A stretch of 64,000 bases of DNA from Bradyrhizobium nivariense (GTDB taxonomy: Bacteria > Pseudomonadota > Alphaproteobacteria > Rhizobiales > Xanthobacteraceae), in contig NZ_JARVWW010000013.1 of assembly GCF_029846715.1 (NCBI RefSeq), positions 124,001 to 188,000 on the forward strand, written 5' to 3'. A program made the position numbers and the translations under genes. Positions 35,134 to 47,375 of this stretch are shown here, in pieces. The notes below the pieces were generated by a model, which saw only the letters and a program-made list of their open reading frames with translations, did not search any database and was not told where the DNA came from. Position 1 is the stretch's first letter, and each line of letters begins with the position of its first letter.

Positions 35134-37818
35134 GTGCTGCGGAAACTCTCTACTTACCGACAGAAACGCGATTTCGAGAAGACACCGGAGCCGTCGGGCA
35201 AAACGGCAGTGGTGCCCTCGAAGCAACGGCGCTTCGTGATCCAGAAGCACGATGCGACGCGGCTGCACTACGATCTACGGCTCGAGTTCGACGGCGTCTT
35301 CAAGTCCTGGGCGGTGACGAAGGGGCCCTCGCTCGATCCGCACGACAAGCGGCTGGCCGTCGAGGTCGAGGACCACCCGCTCGACTATGGCGATTTCGAG
35401 GGCACGATTCCGGAGGGCCAGTACGGCGGCGGCACGGTCATGCTGTGGGACCGCGGCACCTGGGAATCCGAGGATCCCGAACGCGGTTTCAAGAAGGGCG
35501 ACCTCAAATTTACGCTTCACGGCGACAAGCTGCACGGCAGCTGGGTGCTGGTGCGCATGCGTCATGACCGCAGCGGCGGCAAGCGAACGAACTGGCTGCT
35601 GATCAAGCACCGCGACGAATATGCCAGCGAGGGCGAGGATATTCTCAGCGAAGACAAGTCTGTGGCGTCCGGCCGCGCGATGGCGCAGATCGCCGATGGC
35701 AGGGGCCATGCGCCAAAGCCTTTCATGCTGGCGAAGGGCGCCAAAGGCAAGGCAGATGCGGTCTGGCAGTCCAACCGCACGGAGGAGCCGAAGGGGCGCA
35801 CCGTCAAGCCGGCGCCACGCGCGGCGCTGAAGCGCGGCAGGATGTTCAATGACAGGGCTGTCAAGAAGAAAGTCACGACGGCCACGAGCGCCAGCAAAGT
35901 CTCGGAGATGCCGGATTTCGTGGCGCCGCAGCTCTGCACGCCGGTCGAGCGCCCGCCGGGCGCCGATGGCTGGTGCCACGAGATCAAGTTCGACGGCTAT
36001 CGCGTGCAACTCCGCGTCGAGGACGGCGGAGCGACGCTGAAAACGCGCAAGGGACTCGACTGGACCGACAAGTTTGCTTCGATTGCGAAAGAGGCGGATT
36101 CGCTGCCGGACGCCATGATCGATGGCGAGATCGTCGCGCTCGACCACAACGGGGCACCGAACTTCTCCTCGCTCCAGGCCGCGCTATCGGACGGCAAGAC
36201 CGAAGAGCTCATCTTCTTTGCCTTCGACCTCTTGTTTGCGGAAGGCCTCGACTATCGTCGTCTGCCGCTCAGCGAACGCAAAGCGCGGCTGAAGGAGCTG
36301 CTGGAGGCGCGCAAGCGCAAATCGAGCCAGATCCGCTATGTCGAGCATTTCGAGAGCGGCGGCGACGCCGTGCTGCAATCGGCCTGCAAGCTCGAGCTTG
36401 AGGGCGTGGTGTCGAAGAAGCTCGATGCGCCTTATCATTCGGGGCGGACAGAAAGCTGGACCAAGGCAAAATGCCGGGCCGGCCATGAGGTCGTGATCGG
36501 CGGCTACAAGACCACTAATGGCAAATTCCGTTCCCTGATGGCCGGCGTGCATCGCGGTGATCATCTCGCCTTCGTCGGCATGGTCGGTACCGGCTTCGGC
36601 GCCGACAAGGTCAAGCGCATCATGCCGCTGTTGAAAGAAGTGGCCTCGAACGAGAATCCCTTCGGCGGCAAGAACGCACCGAAAAAGGCGCGCGAGGTGC
36701 ACTGGCTGAAGCCGGAGCTCGTCGCGGAGATCGAGTTCGCCGGCTTCACCGCCGACGGCAATATCCGCCAGGCAGCATTCAAGGGGCTGCGGCAGGACAA
36801 GCCGGCGGAGGAGGTCGAGGCGGAAGCGCCCGTGGATACCGAGCTGGCCGAGCCTTCCACCAGGTCCCGGGCCAGAGCCAAGCCTGCCGCCCGGTCGAAG
36901 GCAAGCGGCGGCGCCGAGGTGATGGGCGTCGTGCTCTCCAAGCCGGACAAGGAGCTGTGGCCGGACGGCAGCGACGGCGAGGGCGTGACAAAACTCGATC
37001 TCGCGCGCTATTTCGAGGCCGTCGGTTCTTGGATGATCGAGCATCTGAAGGGACGTCCTTGCTCGATCGTGCGTGCGCCTGATGGCATCGGCGGCGAAAA
37101 ATTCTTCCAGCGCCACGCCATGCAGGGCACTTCGAACCTGATCGAGCTGGCCAAGGTCTCAGGCGATCGCAAACCCTATCTGCAGATCGATCGCGTCGAG
37201 GGGCTCGCGGCCGTTGCGCAGGTCGGCGGCGTCGAGCTGCATCCCTGGAATTGCGCGCCCGGCGCTTATGACACGCCGGGCCGGCTGGTGTTCGATCTCG
37301 ATCCCGCGCCGGATGTTGAGTTTGCGGATGTCGTAGAGGCAGCCAGGGAGATGCGGAAGCGCCTCACCGATGTCGGCATGGAGAGCTTTTGCAAGACCAG
37401 CGGCGGCAAAGGCCTGCACGTGGTGGTGCCGCTGCTCCACGGCGCGCGGGACAAGGTGAGCTGGAAGGAGGCGAAAGCCTTCGCGCAAGGGGTCTGCCAA
37501 TGGATGGCGGACGGCGATCCCGAGCGCTATCTGCTCAACATGTCGAAGAAGCTGCGCAACGGGAAGATCTTCCTGGACTATCTGCGCAACGATCGGATGT
37601 CGACGGCGGTGGCGCCGCTGTCCCCCCGCGCGCGAGATGGCGCCACCGTGTCGATGCCCGTCACTTGGGCGCAGGTGAAGAGCGATCTCGATCCGAGGCG
37701 GTACACGGTGCGGACGGTGCCCGGCTTGCTGGCGCGATCGAAGGCGTGGGATGGCTACGACGATGCAGCCGCATCGATCAAGGCGGCGATCAAGAAGCTG
37801 GCTGGGAAAATGAAGTAG
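35134..37818 (+). CDS. ligD: Multifunctional DNA ligase D (phosphoesterase-ligase-polymerase)
   Basis: An 894-residue NHEJ enzyme that trims, fills and seals broken ends with Ku. The N-terminal 3'-phosphoesterase domain (about 30-170) has FVIQKHDATRLHYDLRLEFD and EGTIPEGQYGGGTV. The ATP-dependent ligase domain (about 255-570) has the adenylated lysine in CHEIKFDGYRVQL and MIDGEIVALD. The primase-polymerase domain (about 600-890) has LSKPDKELWP, LVFDLDPAP with the metal-binding aspartates and FCKTSGGKGLHVVVPL. This domain order is that of Pseudomonas-type LigD. The start is GTG 35134 with a weak RBS; no in-frame ATG is near. Its stop lies in a repeat arm. Confidence 0.93.
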   Translation: MLRKLSTYRQKRDFEKTPEPSGKTAVVPSKQRRFVIQKHDATRLHYDLRLEFDGVFKSWAVTKGPSLDPHDKRLAVEVEDHPLDYGDFEGTIPEGQYGGGTVMLWDRGTWESEDPERGFKKGDLKFTLHGDKLHGSWVLVRMRHDRSGGKRTNWLLIKHRDEYASEGEDILSEDKSVASGRAMAQIADGRGHAPKPFMLAKGAKGKADAVWQSNRTEEPKGRTVKPAPRAALKRGRMFNDRAVKKKVTTATSASKVSEMPDFVAPQLCTPVERPPGADGWCHEIKFDGYRVQLRVEDGGATLKTRKGLDWTDKFASIAKEADSLPDAMIDGEIVALDHNGAPNFSSLQAALSDGKTEELIFFAFDLLFAEGLDYRRLPLSERKARLKELLEARKRKSSQIRYVEHFESGGDAVLQSACKLELEGVVSKKLDAPYHSGRTESWTKAKCRAGHEVVIGGYKTTNGKFRSLMAGVHRGDHLAFVGMVGTGFGADKVKRIMPLLKEVASNENPFGGKNAPKKAREVHWLKPELVAEIEFAGFTADGNIRQAAFKGLRQDKPAEEVEAEAPVDTELAEPSTRSRARAKPAARSKASGGAEVMGVVLSKPDKELWPDGSDGEGVTKLDLARYFEAVGSWMIEHLKGRPCSIVRAPDGIGGEKFFQRHAMQGTSNLIELAKVSGDRKPYLQIDRVEGLAAVAQVGGVELHPWNCAPGAYDTPGRLVFDLDPAPDVEFADVVEAAREMRKRLTDVGMESFCKTSGGKGLHVVVPLLHGARDKVSWKEAKAFAQGVCQWMADGDPERYLLNMSKKLRNGKIFLDYLRNDRMSTAVAPLSPRARDGATVSMPVTWAQVKSDLDPRRYTVRTVPGLLARSKAWDGYDDAAASIKAAIKKLAGKMK

Positions 37819-37943
37819 GTGGGTCAGCCGAAGGCATAACCCACCACTTCTGTGTCTGCGGAAGCGAAAGAGGTGGTTTGCGCGGAGCGGACCGCGCTTC
37901 ATACCGCGCTTCGTGCAGCCGCACGGCGGCTGACCCTCCCTAC
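37815..37943. repeat. Long inverted repeat downstream of ligD
   Basis: gtaggtgggtcagcc (37815-37829) and ggctgaccctccctac (37928-37943) are near-perfect inverted arms about 100 bp apart. Inside lie aacccaccacttctgtgtct and gcggaagcgaaagaggtgg, as in a common Bradyrhizobium intergenic repeat. The ligD stop TAG (37816-37818) is the first part of the left arm. It separates the convergent ligD and DUF3309-like genes and probably ends transcription both ways. Confidence 0.7.
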
Positions 37944-37952
37944 GTGCCTCGG

Positions 37953-38117
37953 CTAGATCCGCCCCAGCAGCAGCAAGATCAGCAGGATGACGATGACGAG
38001 TCCGAGGCCACCGCCGCCATAATAGCCGGTGCCGTAGAACGGGCCGCCGCCGATGCCGCTGAAGCCGCCGAGCAAGGCAATGACCAGAATGATCAGAATG
38101 ATCGTACCGATAGACAT
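37953..38117 (-). CDS. DUF3309-like small membrane protein
   Basis: Fifty-four residues: MSIGTIILIILVIALLGGFS, then GIGGGPFYGTGYYGGGGLGL and VIVILLILLLLGRI. Two hydrophobic helices flank a Gly/Tyr-rich turn, the DUF3309 pattern found in many proteobacteria. GGAGGAG lies 6 bases before ATG 38117. Family members are of unknown function and often stress-induced; an EcfG-like promoter lies about 60 bp upstream. Confidence 0.8.
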   Translation of the reverse strand: MSIGTIILIILVIALLGGFSGIGGGPFYGTGYYGGGGLGLVIVILLILLLLGRI

Positions 38118-38176
38118 GTGAATCTCCTCCACCCCTTTGTCGAAAGGGTCGTTGCACCTGTCCCGTTGTTGGGGGC

Positions 38177-38201
38177 AACTTGCCGCAGGTTTTAAAGTTC
38201 C
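38177..38201 (-). promoter_or_regulatory. Possible EcfG-type promoter for the DUF3309-like gene
   Basis: On the minus strand GGAAC (38201-38197) is followed after 16 bases by AGTT (38180-38177), one base off the EcfG -10 CGTT. It lies 60 bp upstream of the small membrane-protein start. Confidence 0.4.
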
Positions 38202-38297
38202 ACCGATGAAACAGCGGTTGCACGGTCAACTTGCATGGAACCTTTGGCGCACGGGCCGGCATAATTATGTGAGGATCAACCACCCACAGGCAGGTCC

Positions 38298-38615
38298 ATG
38301 TCAGCACCGCTTGTTGTCTCCATTCCCCACCGTCTCGGCCGCGAGGAGGCGGTGCGCCGGCTCAAGACCGGGCTCGGCCGCGCCGCGGCCAGCATTCCCG
38401 TGATGCAGGTCGAGGAGGAGCGCTGGAGCGGTGACAGCATGAATTTTCGTATCCGCGCGCTGGGGCAGATTGCGAGCGGCCAGGTCGACGTCGCCGACGA
38501 CCATGTCAAGGTGCAGGTGGTGCTGCCCTGGCTGTTGCAGCGCTTTGCCGAGATGGCGCAGGCCACGATCCGCAAGCGCGGCCAGTTGCTGTTGGGCAAA
38601 GACGAGAAAAGCTAG
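38298..38615 (+). CDS. Polyhydroxyalkanoic acid system family protein
   Basis: A 105-residue cytosolic protein of the PHA_gran_rgn family, small proteins linked to polyhydroxyalkanoate granules. It shows VVSIPHRLGREEAVRRLKTG at the start, then WSGDSMNFRIRALGQIASGQ and a closing VQVVLPWLLQRFAEMAQATI. The amino-terminal IPHxLGxxEAxxR stretch is the family hallmark. ATG 38298 follows GGCAGG. The stop is 3 bp from the converging treY stop. Its exact role is unknown; storage-carbon metabolism next door is a sensible context. Confidence 0.8.
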   Translation: MSAPLVVSIPHRLGREEAVRRLKTGLGRAAASIPVMQVEEERWSGDSMNFRIRALGQIASGQVDVADDHVKVQVVLPWLLQRFAEMAQATIRKRGQLLLGKDEKS

Positions 38616-38618
38616 CGT

Positions 38619-41405
<2,787 letters not shown>

Positions 41406-41406
41406 G

Positions 41407-43158
41407 TCAACCTCCGAGGCGCCAGACCACCGACCAGGGCCGAAGCCGATCGTCGGCCGCGCTGCCCCAGATCGGGGTGCCCATGCCGACATGGGACGTG
41501 ATCTCATGATCCGACAGATTGGCGACGAGGCGCAACGTCGCGCCATCTCCCATGCGCCAATGTGCGGTGAGCAGGCCGCCATCGGCTGCGGCGGCATCAC
41601 CGAAGCGCGCACCTTTCAGTCGCGGGGCGATCTCTTTGCGGCGGAGTGCGAGCAGCTCCCGCACCAGCGCGAGACGCGCGTCCTGCTCCGGCGTGTGGCC
41701 GGTCCAGTCAAGCACGGCCGAGTGCAGCGTTGCCGGATCGAGCGGGTCGGGCACTTCGTCGCCGTACTTCTCATAGGCCCAGGCGTATTCCTGCTTGCGC
41801 CCCTTTCGGACGGCATCAGCCAGTTCGCCCTGGAAGTCGCAGAAGAACGGGAAGGGTGCGGTCGAGCCCCACTCCTCGCCCTGAAACAGCATCGGCACCA
41901 TCGGCGCGAGCAGGGTCACCGCAAGCGCGGCTTCGATCTGCTTGGGCGATGTCAGGCTCTCGAGCCGATCGCCGAGCGGTCGGTTGCCGATCTGGTCATG
42001 GTTTTGCAGGAAGTTGACGAAGGTCGCCGGCGGCAGCTCGCCGCTTTTCTCGCCGCGCGGCTTCTTGCCCCAGAATTCCGAGATCTCGCCCTGATAGACG
42101 AAGCCGGAAGCGAGCGCGCGTGCGAGATCGAGGCGCGGCGTTTGATAGTCCGCGTAATAGCCGGCGAGCTCGCCGGTCAGCATCACGTGCCAGGCGTGGT
42201 GGTAGTCGTCGTTCCACTGTCCGCGATATTTGCCGTTCGGGGGCTCCTGCGCGGCGTCGAGCAGGCTCGCGCGATTGTCGCCGTTCTCCAGCACGAGATG
42301 GATATGCCGCCCCGTCGCCTTGGCAAGCTCGCCTGCGGCGACGCTGAGGTCTTGCAGCATCGATTGCTCGCCGGGGATTGCCATGATGTGATTGGCGGCA
42401 TCCAGCCTCAGGCCGTCGAAGCGGTAGTCGCTGAGCCACGACAGCGCGTTCTCGACGGCGAAAGCGCGGACCTGCGGCACGCGATAATCGATCGCGCTGC
42501 CCCAGGGGGTGTGCGCGTCAGTGAAGAAGGCCGGCGCATAGCGGCCGAGGTAATTCCCCTCGGGGCCGAAATGATTGTAGACGACGTCGAGGAACACCAT
42601 CAGCCCGCGCAGATGTGCTTCGTCGATCAGCATCTTCAAATCATCGGGACGGCCATAGGCGCTGTCGGGGGCGTACCACAGCACGCCATCATAACCCCAG
42701 CCGCGGCGACCGGCGAAATCAGCCAGCGGCATCAGCTCGACCGCGGTGATGCCGGTCGCGACGAGATGATCGAGCTTGTCGACCATGGCGCCATAGGTGC
42801 CTTCCGCGGTGAAGGTGCCGACATGCGTTTCGATCAGCACCGTCTCCTCCCAGGGACGGCCGCGCCAATCGCGTGCGCGCCAGGCGAAGGCGTCATGATC
42901 GATCACCTCGCTCGGGCCGAACACGTCCTCGGCCTGGAATGCAGACGCCGGATCGGGCACGTCGATCTCGTCGTCGATCCTGAATTTGTAGTTGCTGCCA
43001 ACGGCCAGGCCGGCAATCTCGGCGACATACCAGCCATCCTGCCGGCGCTGCATCGTGTGTCGTCTGTCGAGCAGGAGATCGACACGGCGCGCGGCGGGCG
43101 CCCACAGCCGGAACGACACGCCGTCCGTCGTCGGCCTCGCGCCGAAGGATGGCCTCAT
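41407..43158 (-). CDS. treZ: Malto-oligosyltrehalose trehalohydrolase TreZ
   Basis: A 583-residue GH13 enzyme that releases trehalose from the TreY product. An N-terminal carbohydrate-binding-like domain (VSFRLWAPAARRVDLLL) leads to the barrel: GYDGVLWYAPDSAYGRPDDL, VFLDVVYNHFGPEGNYL, the nucleophile in YRFDGLRLDAANHI, the acid/base glutamate in IHLVLENGDNRAS, and VNFLQNHDQIGNRPLGDRL. ATG 43158 overlaps the glgX stop by 4 bp, so translation is coupled. With TreY it makes trehalose from glycogen or maltodextrin. Confidence 0.94.
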   Translation of the reverse strand: MRPSFGARPTTDGVSFRLWAPAARRVDLLLDRRHTMQRRQDGWYVAEIAGLAVGSNYKFRIDDEIDVPDPASAFQAEDVFGPSEVIDHDAFAWRARDWRGRPWEETVLIETHVGTFTAEGTYGAMVDKLDHLVATGITAVELMPLADFAGRRGWGYDGVLWYAPDSAYGRPDDLKMLIDEAHLRGLMVFLDVVYNHFGPEGNYLGRYAPAFFTDAHTPWGSAIDYRVPQVRAFAVENALSWLSDYRFDGLRLDAANHIMAIPGEQSMLQDLSVAAGELAKATGRHIHLVLENGDNRASLLDAAQEPPNGKYRGQWNDDYHHAWHVMLTGELAGYYADYQTPRLDLARALASGFVYQGEISEFWGKKPRGEKSGELPPATFVNFLQNHDQIGNRPLGDRLESLTSPKQIEAALAVTLLAPMVPMLFQGEEWGSTAPFPFFCDFQGELADAVRKGRKQEYAWAYEKYGDEVPDPLDPATLHSAVLDWTGHTPEQDARLALVRELLALRRKEIAPRLKGARFGDAAAADGGLLTAHWRMGDGATLRLVANLSDHEITSHVGMGTPIWGSAADDRLRPWSVVWRLGG

Positions 43159-45233
43159 AGCGCCCCCGCGAAAGCGAGCACCGAGCGCGGCGGCGCCTTG
43201 CTGTCGCTTCCGGGCGGGAAGTCGATCGTGTTCAGCTTGGCGTCGGTCGTGTTCAGGATCTGCTGCCAGCTCTTGTATTCGGTCATTTTGGGCAATTTGA
43301 ATGCGATCTCTTCGGGGGCGGCGTTCAGTACGATAAAGATCGCGGCGCTGCCCGGTTCCATCGGCCCCATCACATAGGAGAGAAACCGCCCTTCGGGGAA
43401 TTTCCAGTCGCTTTCCGTCATTTCGTCGCCGGCCGGCGTCAGCCACAGCGCACCGTAGGAGATGCCGTCCTTGGGGCGGCCGTCGAGCCAGCGATGGCTG
43501 CGAAGCTGCGAGAACCGGCGGCGGATATCGGCGAGTTCGGCGACGAAATCGACCATGTCGTCGCCGTCCTTGCCGAGATTGTCCCAGCCGACCCAGCCGA
43601 CCTCGTTGTCCTGGCAATAGGCGTTGTTGTTGCCGGATTGCGAATTCCCGACCTCGTCGCCGGCGAGGATCAGCGGAATGCCCTGCGCCAGCATGAGGCA
43701 GGCCAGCACGTTCTTGCGAAGCTGTCGGCGCAAGCTGAGGATCTGGGGATCGTCGGTCGGACCCTCGACACCGCAATTGTTGCTGTGGTTGTCGTTGGAG
43801 CCGTCGCGATTGTCCTCGCCGTTGGCCTCGTTGTGCTTCTCGTTGTAGCTGAAGAGATCGGCGAGGGTGAAACCGTCATGGACGGTGATGTGGTTGATGC
43901 TGGCGCGCGGTCGCCGTCCATCGTGGTTGAACAGGTCGGAAGACGCCGTCATGCGGCTGGAGATGTCGCCGATCAGGCTGCCTTCACCGCTCCAGTAGCG
44001 GCGCATGGCGCTGCGGTAGCGGTCGTTCCACTCCGACCATTGCGAGGGGAATGCGCCGACCTGGTAGCCGCCAAGGCCGAGATCCCAGGGTTCGGCGACG
44101 AGCTTGACGCTCGCCAGCACCGGATCCTGCCGGATCGCGGTGAGGAACGAGATGCCGCGATCATATCCGTTCGGCCCGCGCGCCAGCGTGGTGGCGAGGT
44201 CGAAACGGAAGCCGTCGACATGGCAGACCTCGACCCAGTAGCGCAGCGAATCCATCACCATCTGCAGCACGCGCGGATGGGCAAGGTTCACCGACGAACC
44301 GCAGCCGGTGAAGTCGTCGTAATAGCGCGGGTTCTCGCGGTTAAGCCAGTAATAGGAGGCGTTGTCGATGCCGCGGTAGCACAGCGTCGGGCCGAGATGG
44401 TTGCCCTCGGCGGTGTGGTTGTAGACGACGTCGAGCATCACCTCGATGCCGGCATCGTGCAGGCGCGCGACCGTGGTGCGGAAGGAATCGAGCGCGTTGT
44501 CCTGGGCGTAGCGCTGTTCAGGGGCGAAGAAGGACAAGGTGTTGTAGCCCCAGTAATTGGCGAGCTTCTTCTCCACCAATATGCGGTCGTCGACGAAGCT
44601 GTGCACCGGCAGAAGCTCGACCGTGGTGACGCCGAGCTTCTTCAGATGCTCGATCATCGCCGGCGAGGACAGGCCGCCATAGGTGCCCCGCAAATTCGGC
44701 GGCACGTCGTCGCGCTTCTGCGTCAGCCCCTTGATGTGGGCCTCGTAGATGATGGTGTCTTCCCAGGGGATGTTGGGCCGGATCTCGCGACGGCCCCAGT
44801 TGAAGGTCTCGTCGACGACGACGGCCTTGGGCATGCCGCGCGCATTGTCGCGCCGGTCGAAGGACAGGTCCTCGCGCGGGCTTCCGGTGCGATAGGCGAA
44901 ATGCGCGTCACTCCAGACCAGCCGCCCGGAAAGCCGCTTGGCATAGGGGTCGAGCAGCAACTTGTTGGCGTTGAAGCGATGACCCTGCTCGGGCTCGTAG
45001 GGACCATGCACGCGGTAGCCGTAGAGCTGGCCGGGCGAGACGTCGTTGAGATAGCCGTGCCAGACATCCTCGGTGCGCTCCGGCAGCTCGATGCGCTCGA
45101 GTTCGCGGCGGCCTTGCGTGTCGAACAGGCACAGCTCGACCTTCTGCGCGTTGGCGGAGAACAGCGCGAAATTGGTGCCGCGTCCGTCCCAGCTTGCGCC
45201 GAGGCGTGCGGGCGATCCAGCAGTCAGGCGCAT
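43155..45233 (-). CDS. glgX: Glycogen debranching enzyme GlgX
   Basis: A 692-residue GH13 isoamylase-type enzyme that hydrolyses alpha-1,6 branches of glycogen. It starts MRLTAGSPARLGASWDGRGT and shows ALFSANAQKVELCLFD, DVVYNHTAEGNHLGPTLCYR, the nucleophile in VDGFRFDLATTLARG, the acid/base glutamate in KLVAEPWDLGLGGYQ and TVHDGFTLADLFSYNEKHNE. It feeds linear chains to TreY/TreZ and MalQ. It begins 3 bp after the glgB stop and overlaps treZ by 4 bp. Confidence 0.94.
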   Translation of the reverse strand: MRLTAGSPARLGASWDGRGTNFALFSANAQKVELCLFDTQGRRELERIELPERTEDVWHGYLNDVSPGQLYGYRVHGPYEPEQGHRFNANKLLLDPYAKRLSGRLVWSDAHFAYRTGSPREDLSFDRRDNARGMPKAVVVDETFNWGRREIRPNIPWEDTIIYEAHIKGLTQKRDDVPPNLRGTYGGLSSPAMIEHLKKLGVTTVELLPVHSFVDDRILVEKKLANYWGYNTLSFFAPEQRYAQDNALDSFRTTVARLHDAGIEVMLDVVYNHTAEGNHLGPTLCYRGIDNASYYWLNRENPRYYDDFTGCGSSVNLAHPRVLQMVMDSLRYWVEVCHVDGFRFDLATTLARGPNGYDRGISFLTAIRQDPVLASVKLVAEPWDLGLGGYQVGAFPSQWSEWNDRYRSAMRRYWSGEGSLIGDISSRMTASSDLFNHDGRRPRASINHITVHDGFTLADLFSYNEKHNEANGEDNRDGSNDNHSNNCGVEGPTDDPQILSLRRQLRKNVLACLMLAQGIPLILAGDEVGNSQSGNNNAYCQDNEVGWVGWDNLGKDGDDMVDFVAELADIRRRFSQLRSHRWLDGRPKDGISYGALWLTPAGDEMTESDWKFPEGRFLSYVMGPMEPGSAAIFIVLNAAPEEIAFKLPKMTEYKSWQQILNTTDAKLNTIDFPPGSDSKAPPRSVLAFAGAL

Positions 45234-45236
45234 CGT

Positions 45237-47375
45237 TCAGCTTTCCGGAACGAGGAAGATCGCGGCGAGCGGCGGAATGGTGAGGCGGAGCTCGCCATTG
45301 ACGGCATGGACTTCGCCGATGTTGCCGACATTGCTGCCGCCGTAATGGGCGGAGTCCGAGTTGAACACTTCCTTCCATTTGCCGCCGAAGGGTACGCGAA
45401 CGCGGTAGTTGCGATAGACGTTGGGTGAGAAGTTGACGATCACCATGCACCGGGCGTGCTCGTCAAATCCCTTGCGCAGCCAGGCGAACACGTTGCGATT
45501 GGCGTCGTTGGTGACCAGCCATTCGAAACCGGCCTGGTCGCAGTCCATCTGGTGCAGAGCGGGCACCGCGCGATAGAGCCGGTTGAGGTCGCGGATCAGC
45601 GCCTGGATGCCGGAATGGGTCTTGTACTCGAGCAGGTGCCAGTCGAGCGACTGGTCGTGATTCCATTCGCGGCTTTGCGCGATCTCGGCGCCCATGAACA
45701 GCAGCTTCTTGCCGGGATGGCCGAACATGAAGCTGTAATAGGTGCGCAAATTCGCAAAGCGCTGCCATTCGTCGCCGGGCATACGCCCCAGGATCGAGCG
45801 CTTGCCGTGTACGACCTCGTCATGCGACAGCGGCAGGATGAAATTTTCCGAGAAGGCGTAGTGCAGGCCGAACAGGATGTCGCCGTGATGATGCTTGCGG
45901 TGGATCGGATCCTTGCTGATGTAGTTCAGCGTGTCGTGCATCCAGCCCATGTTCCACTTGTAGCCGAAGCCGAGCCCGCCGAATTCGACCGGACGCGAGA
46001 CCTGCGGCCAGGCGGTGGACTCTTCGGCGGCCGTGGTCGCCTGCGGGAAGCGCGCGAACAGCTCGGTGTTGAAGCGGCGCAGGAACGCGATCGCCTCGAT
46101 GTTCTCCCGGCCGCCATGCTGGTTCGGAATCCACGCGCCGGGCGGACGGCTGTAGTCGAGGTAGAGCATGGACGCGACCGCATCGACGCGGAGCCCGTCG
46201 ATCGCGTAGCGTTCGAGCCAGAACAGCGCGTTCGACACCAGGAAGTTCGTCACTTCGGTGCGGCCGTAATTGTAGATCAGCGTGCCCCAATCGAGGTGAC
46301 GGCCCTGGAGCGGGTTGGCGTGCTCGTACAGCGCTGTGCCGTCAAAACTGCCGAGCCCATGCGGATCGTCGGGGAAGTGGCCGGGCACCCAGTCGAGCAG
46401 CACGCCGACGCCTTCGCGGTGGCAGGCATCGACCAGCGCTGCAAAATCCTCCGGCGTGCCGAAGCGGCTGGTCGGCCCGTAAAGGCCGGTGGGCTGATAG
46501 CCCCAGGAGCCGTCGAACGGATGCTCGCTGACGGGGAGGAATTCGAGATGGGTGAAGCCCATGTCGCGGGCATAGGCCGGCAGTTGCTCGGCCAGTTCGC
46601 GATAGGTCAGCCATTCGTCGCCGTTCTTGCGTCGCCACGAACCGAGATGGACCTCGTAGATCGACATTGGCGCCGAGAGTGCGTTGATGCCGTCGGGCGC
46701 CGGGCGAGGTCGCGGCAGATGCGCCTCGTCGAACACGATGGAAGCGGTCTTCGGACGCACCTCGCTCGCAAACGCCATCGGGTCGGATTTCAGTGGCAGC
46801 AAGTGGCCGTGCGGCCCGATGATCTCGAACTTGTAGTGGTCGCCGGCCTTGGCGTGCGGGATGAACAACTCCCAATACCCGGCGCCGCGCACCCGCATGG
46901 GATGGCGCCGCCCGTCCCAGAAGTTGAAGTCGCCGACTACTGACACGCGCCGCGCATTTGGCGCCAGCACCACAAAGCCGATGCCGTCGATGCCTTCGAG
47001 CCGCATCGGATGCGCGCCGAGCTTGTCGTAAAGGCGCTGGTGGGTGCCTTCGCCGAGCAGATAGAGATCGAAATCGGTCAGGATCGGCGGGAAGCGATAA
47101 GCGTCCTCGAATTCGACGACGTTGTTGCCGAACTTCGCGCGGAGCTGGTAGCGCTTCGAGCCGTTCGGCAGGGCGCCGATGAACAGGCCGGAATCATGGA
47201 CGCGGTCGAGCTTCGCCACCTCGCCGTGCTCGCCCACCGCCTCGACATTGGAGGCTTCGGGCAGAAACGCGCGCACCACGCTTTTGCCGCCCTCGGGATG
47301 CAGCCCGAGATAGTGGAAGGGGTCGGAGTGGCGGCCCTCGATGATCGCATAGGCCTCGGCAGGGAGTTTAGGCAT
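45237..47375 (-). CDS. glgB: 1,4-alpha-glucan branching enzyme GlgB
   Basis: A 712-residue GH13 enzyme that moves glucan chains to alpha-1,6 positions. The N-terminal CBM48 domains have GRHSDPFHYLGLHPEGGKSV and NARRVSVVGDFNFWDGRRHP. The barrel has YEVHLGSWRRKNGDEWLTYR, GVGVLLDWVPGHFPDDPHGL, the nucleophile in IDGLRVDAVASMLYLDYSRP, the acid/base glutamate in TTAAEESTAWPQVSRP and FILPLSHDEVVHGKRSI. All catalytic residues are in place. ATG 47375 overlaps the end of treS by 8 bp. In GlgE-pathway organisms GlgB branches the GlgE product. Confidence 0.95.
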   Translation of the reverse strand: MPKLPAEAYAIIEGRHSDPFHYLGLHPEGGKSVVRAFLPEASNVEAVGEHGEVAKLDRVHDSGLFIGALPNGSKRYQLRAKFGNNVVEFEDAYRFPPILTDFDLYLLGEGTHQRLYDKLGAHPMRLEGIDGIGFVVLAPNARRVSVVGDFNFWDGRRHPMRVRGAGYWELFIPHAKAGDHYKFEIIGPHGHLLPLKSDPMAFASEVRPKTASIVFDEAHLPRPRPAPDGINALSAPMSIYEVHLGSWRRKNGDEWLTYRELAEQLPAYARDMGFTHLEFLPVSEHPFDGSWGYQPTGLYGPTSRFGTPEDFAALVDACHREGVGVLLDWVPGHFPDDPHGLGSFDGTALYEHANPLQGRHLDWGTLIYNYGRTEVTNFLVSNALFWLERYAIDGLRVDAVASMLYLDYSRPPGAWIPNQHGGRENIEAIAFLRRFNTELFARFPQATTAAEESTAWPQVSRPVEFGGLGFGYKWNMGWMHDTLNYISKDPIHRKHHHGDILFGLHYAFSENFILPLSHDEVVHGKRSILGRMPGDEWQRFANLRTYYSFMFGHPGKKLLFMGAEIAQSREWNHDQSLDWHLLEYKTHSGIQALIRDLNRLYRAVPALHQMDCDQAGFEWLVTNDANRNVFAWLRKGFDEHARCMVIVNFSPNVYRNYRVRVPFGGKWKEVFNSDSAHYGGSNVGNIGEVHAVNGELRLTIPPLAAIFLVPES

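Noticed and set aside
43494..45428. 644-codon plus-strand open frame
   Set aside because: Antisense of glgX, which has all catalytic motifs; composition is shadow-like.
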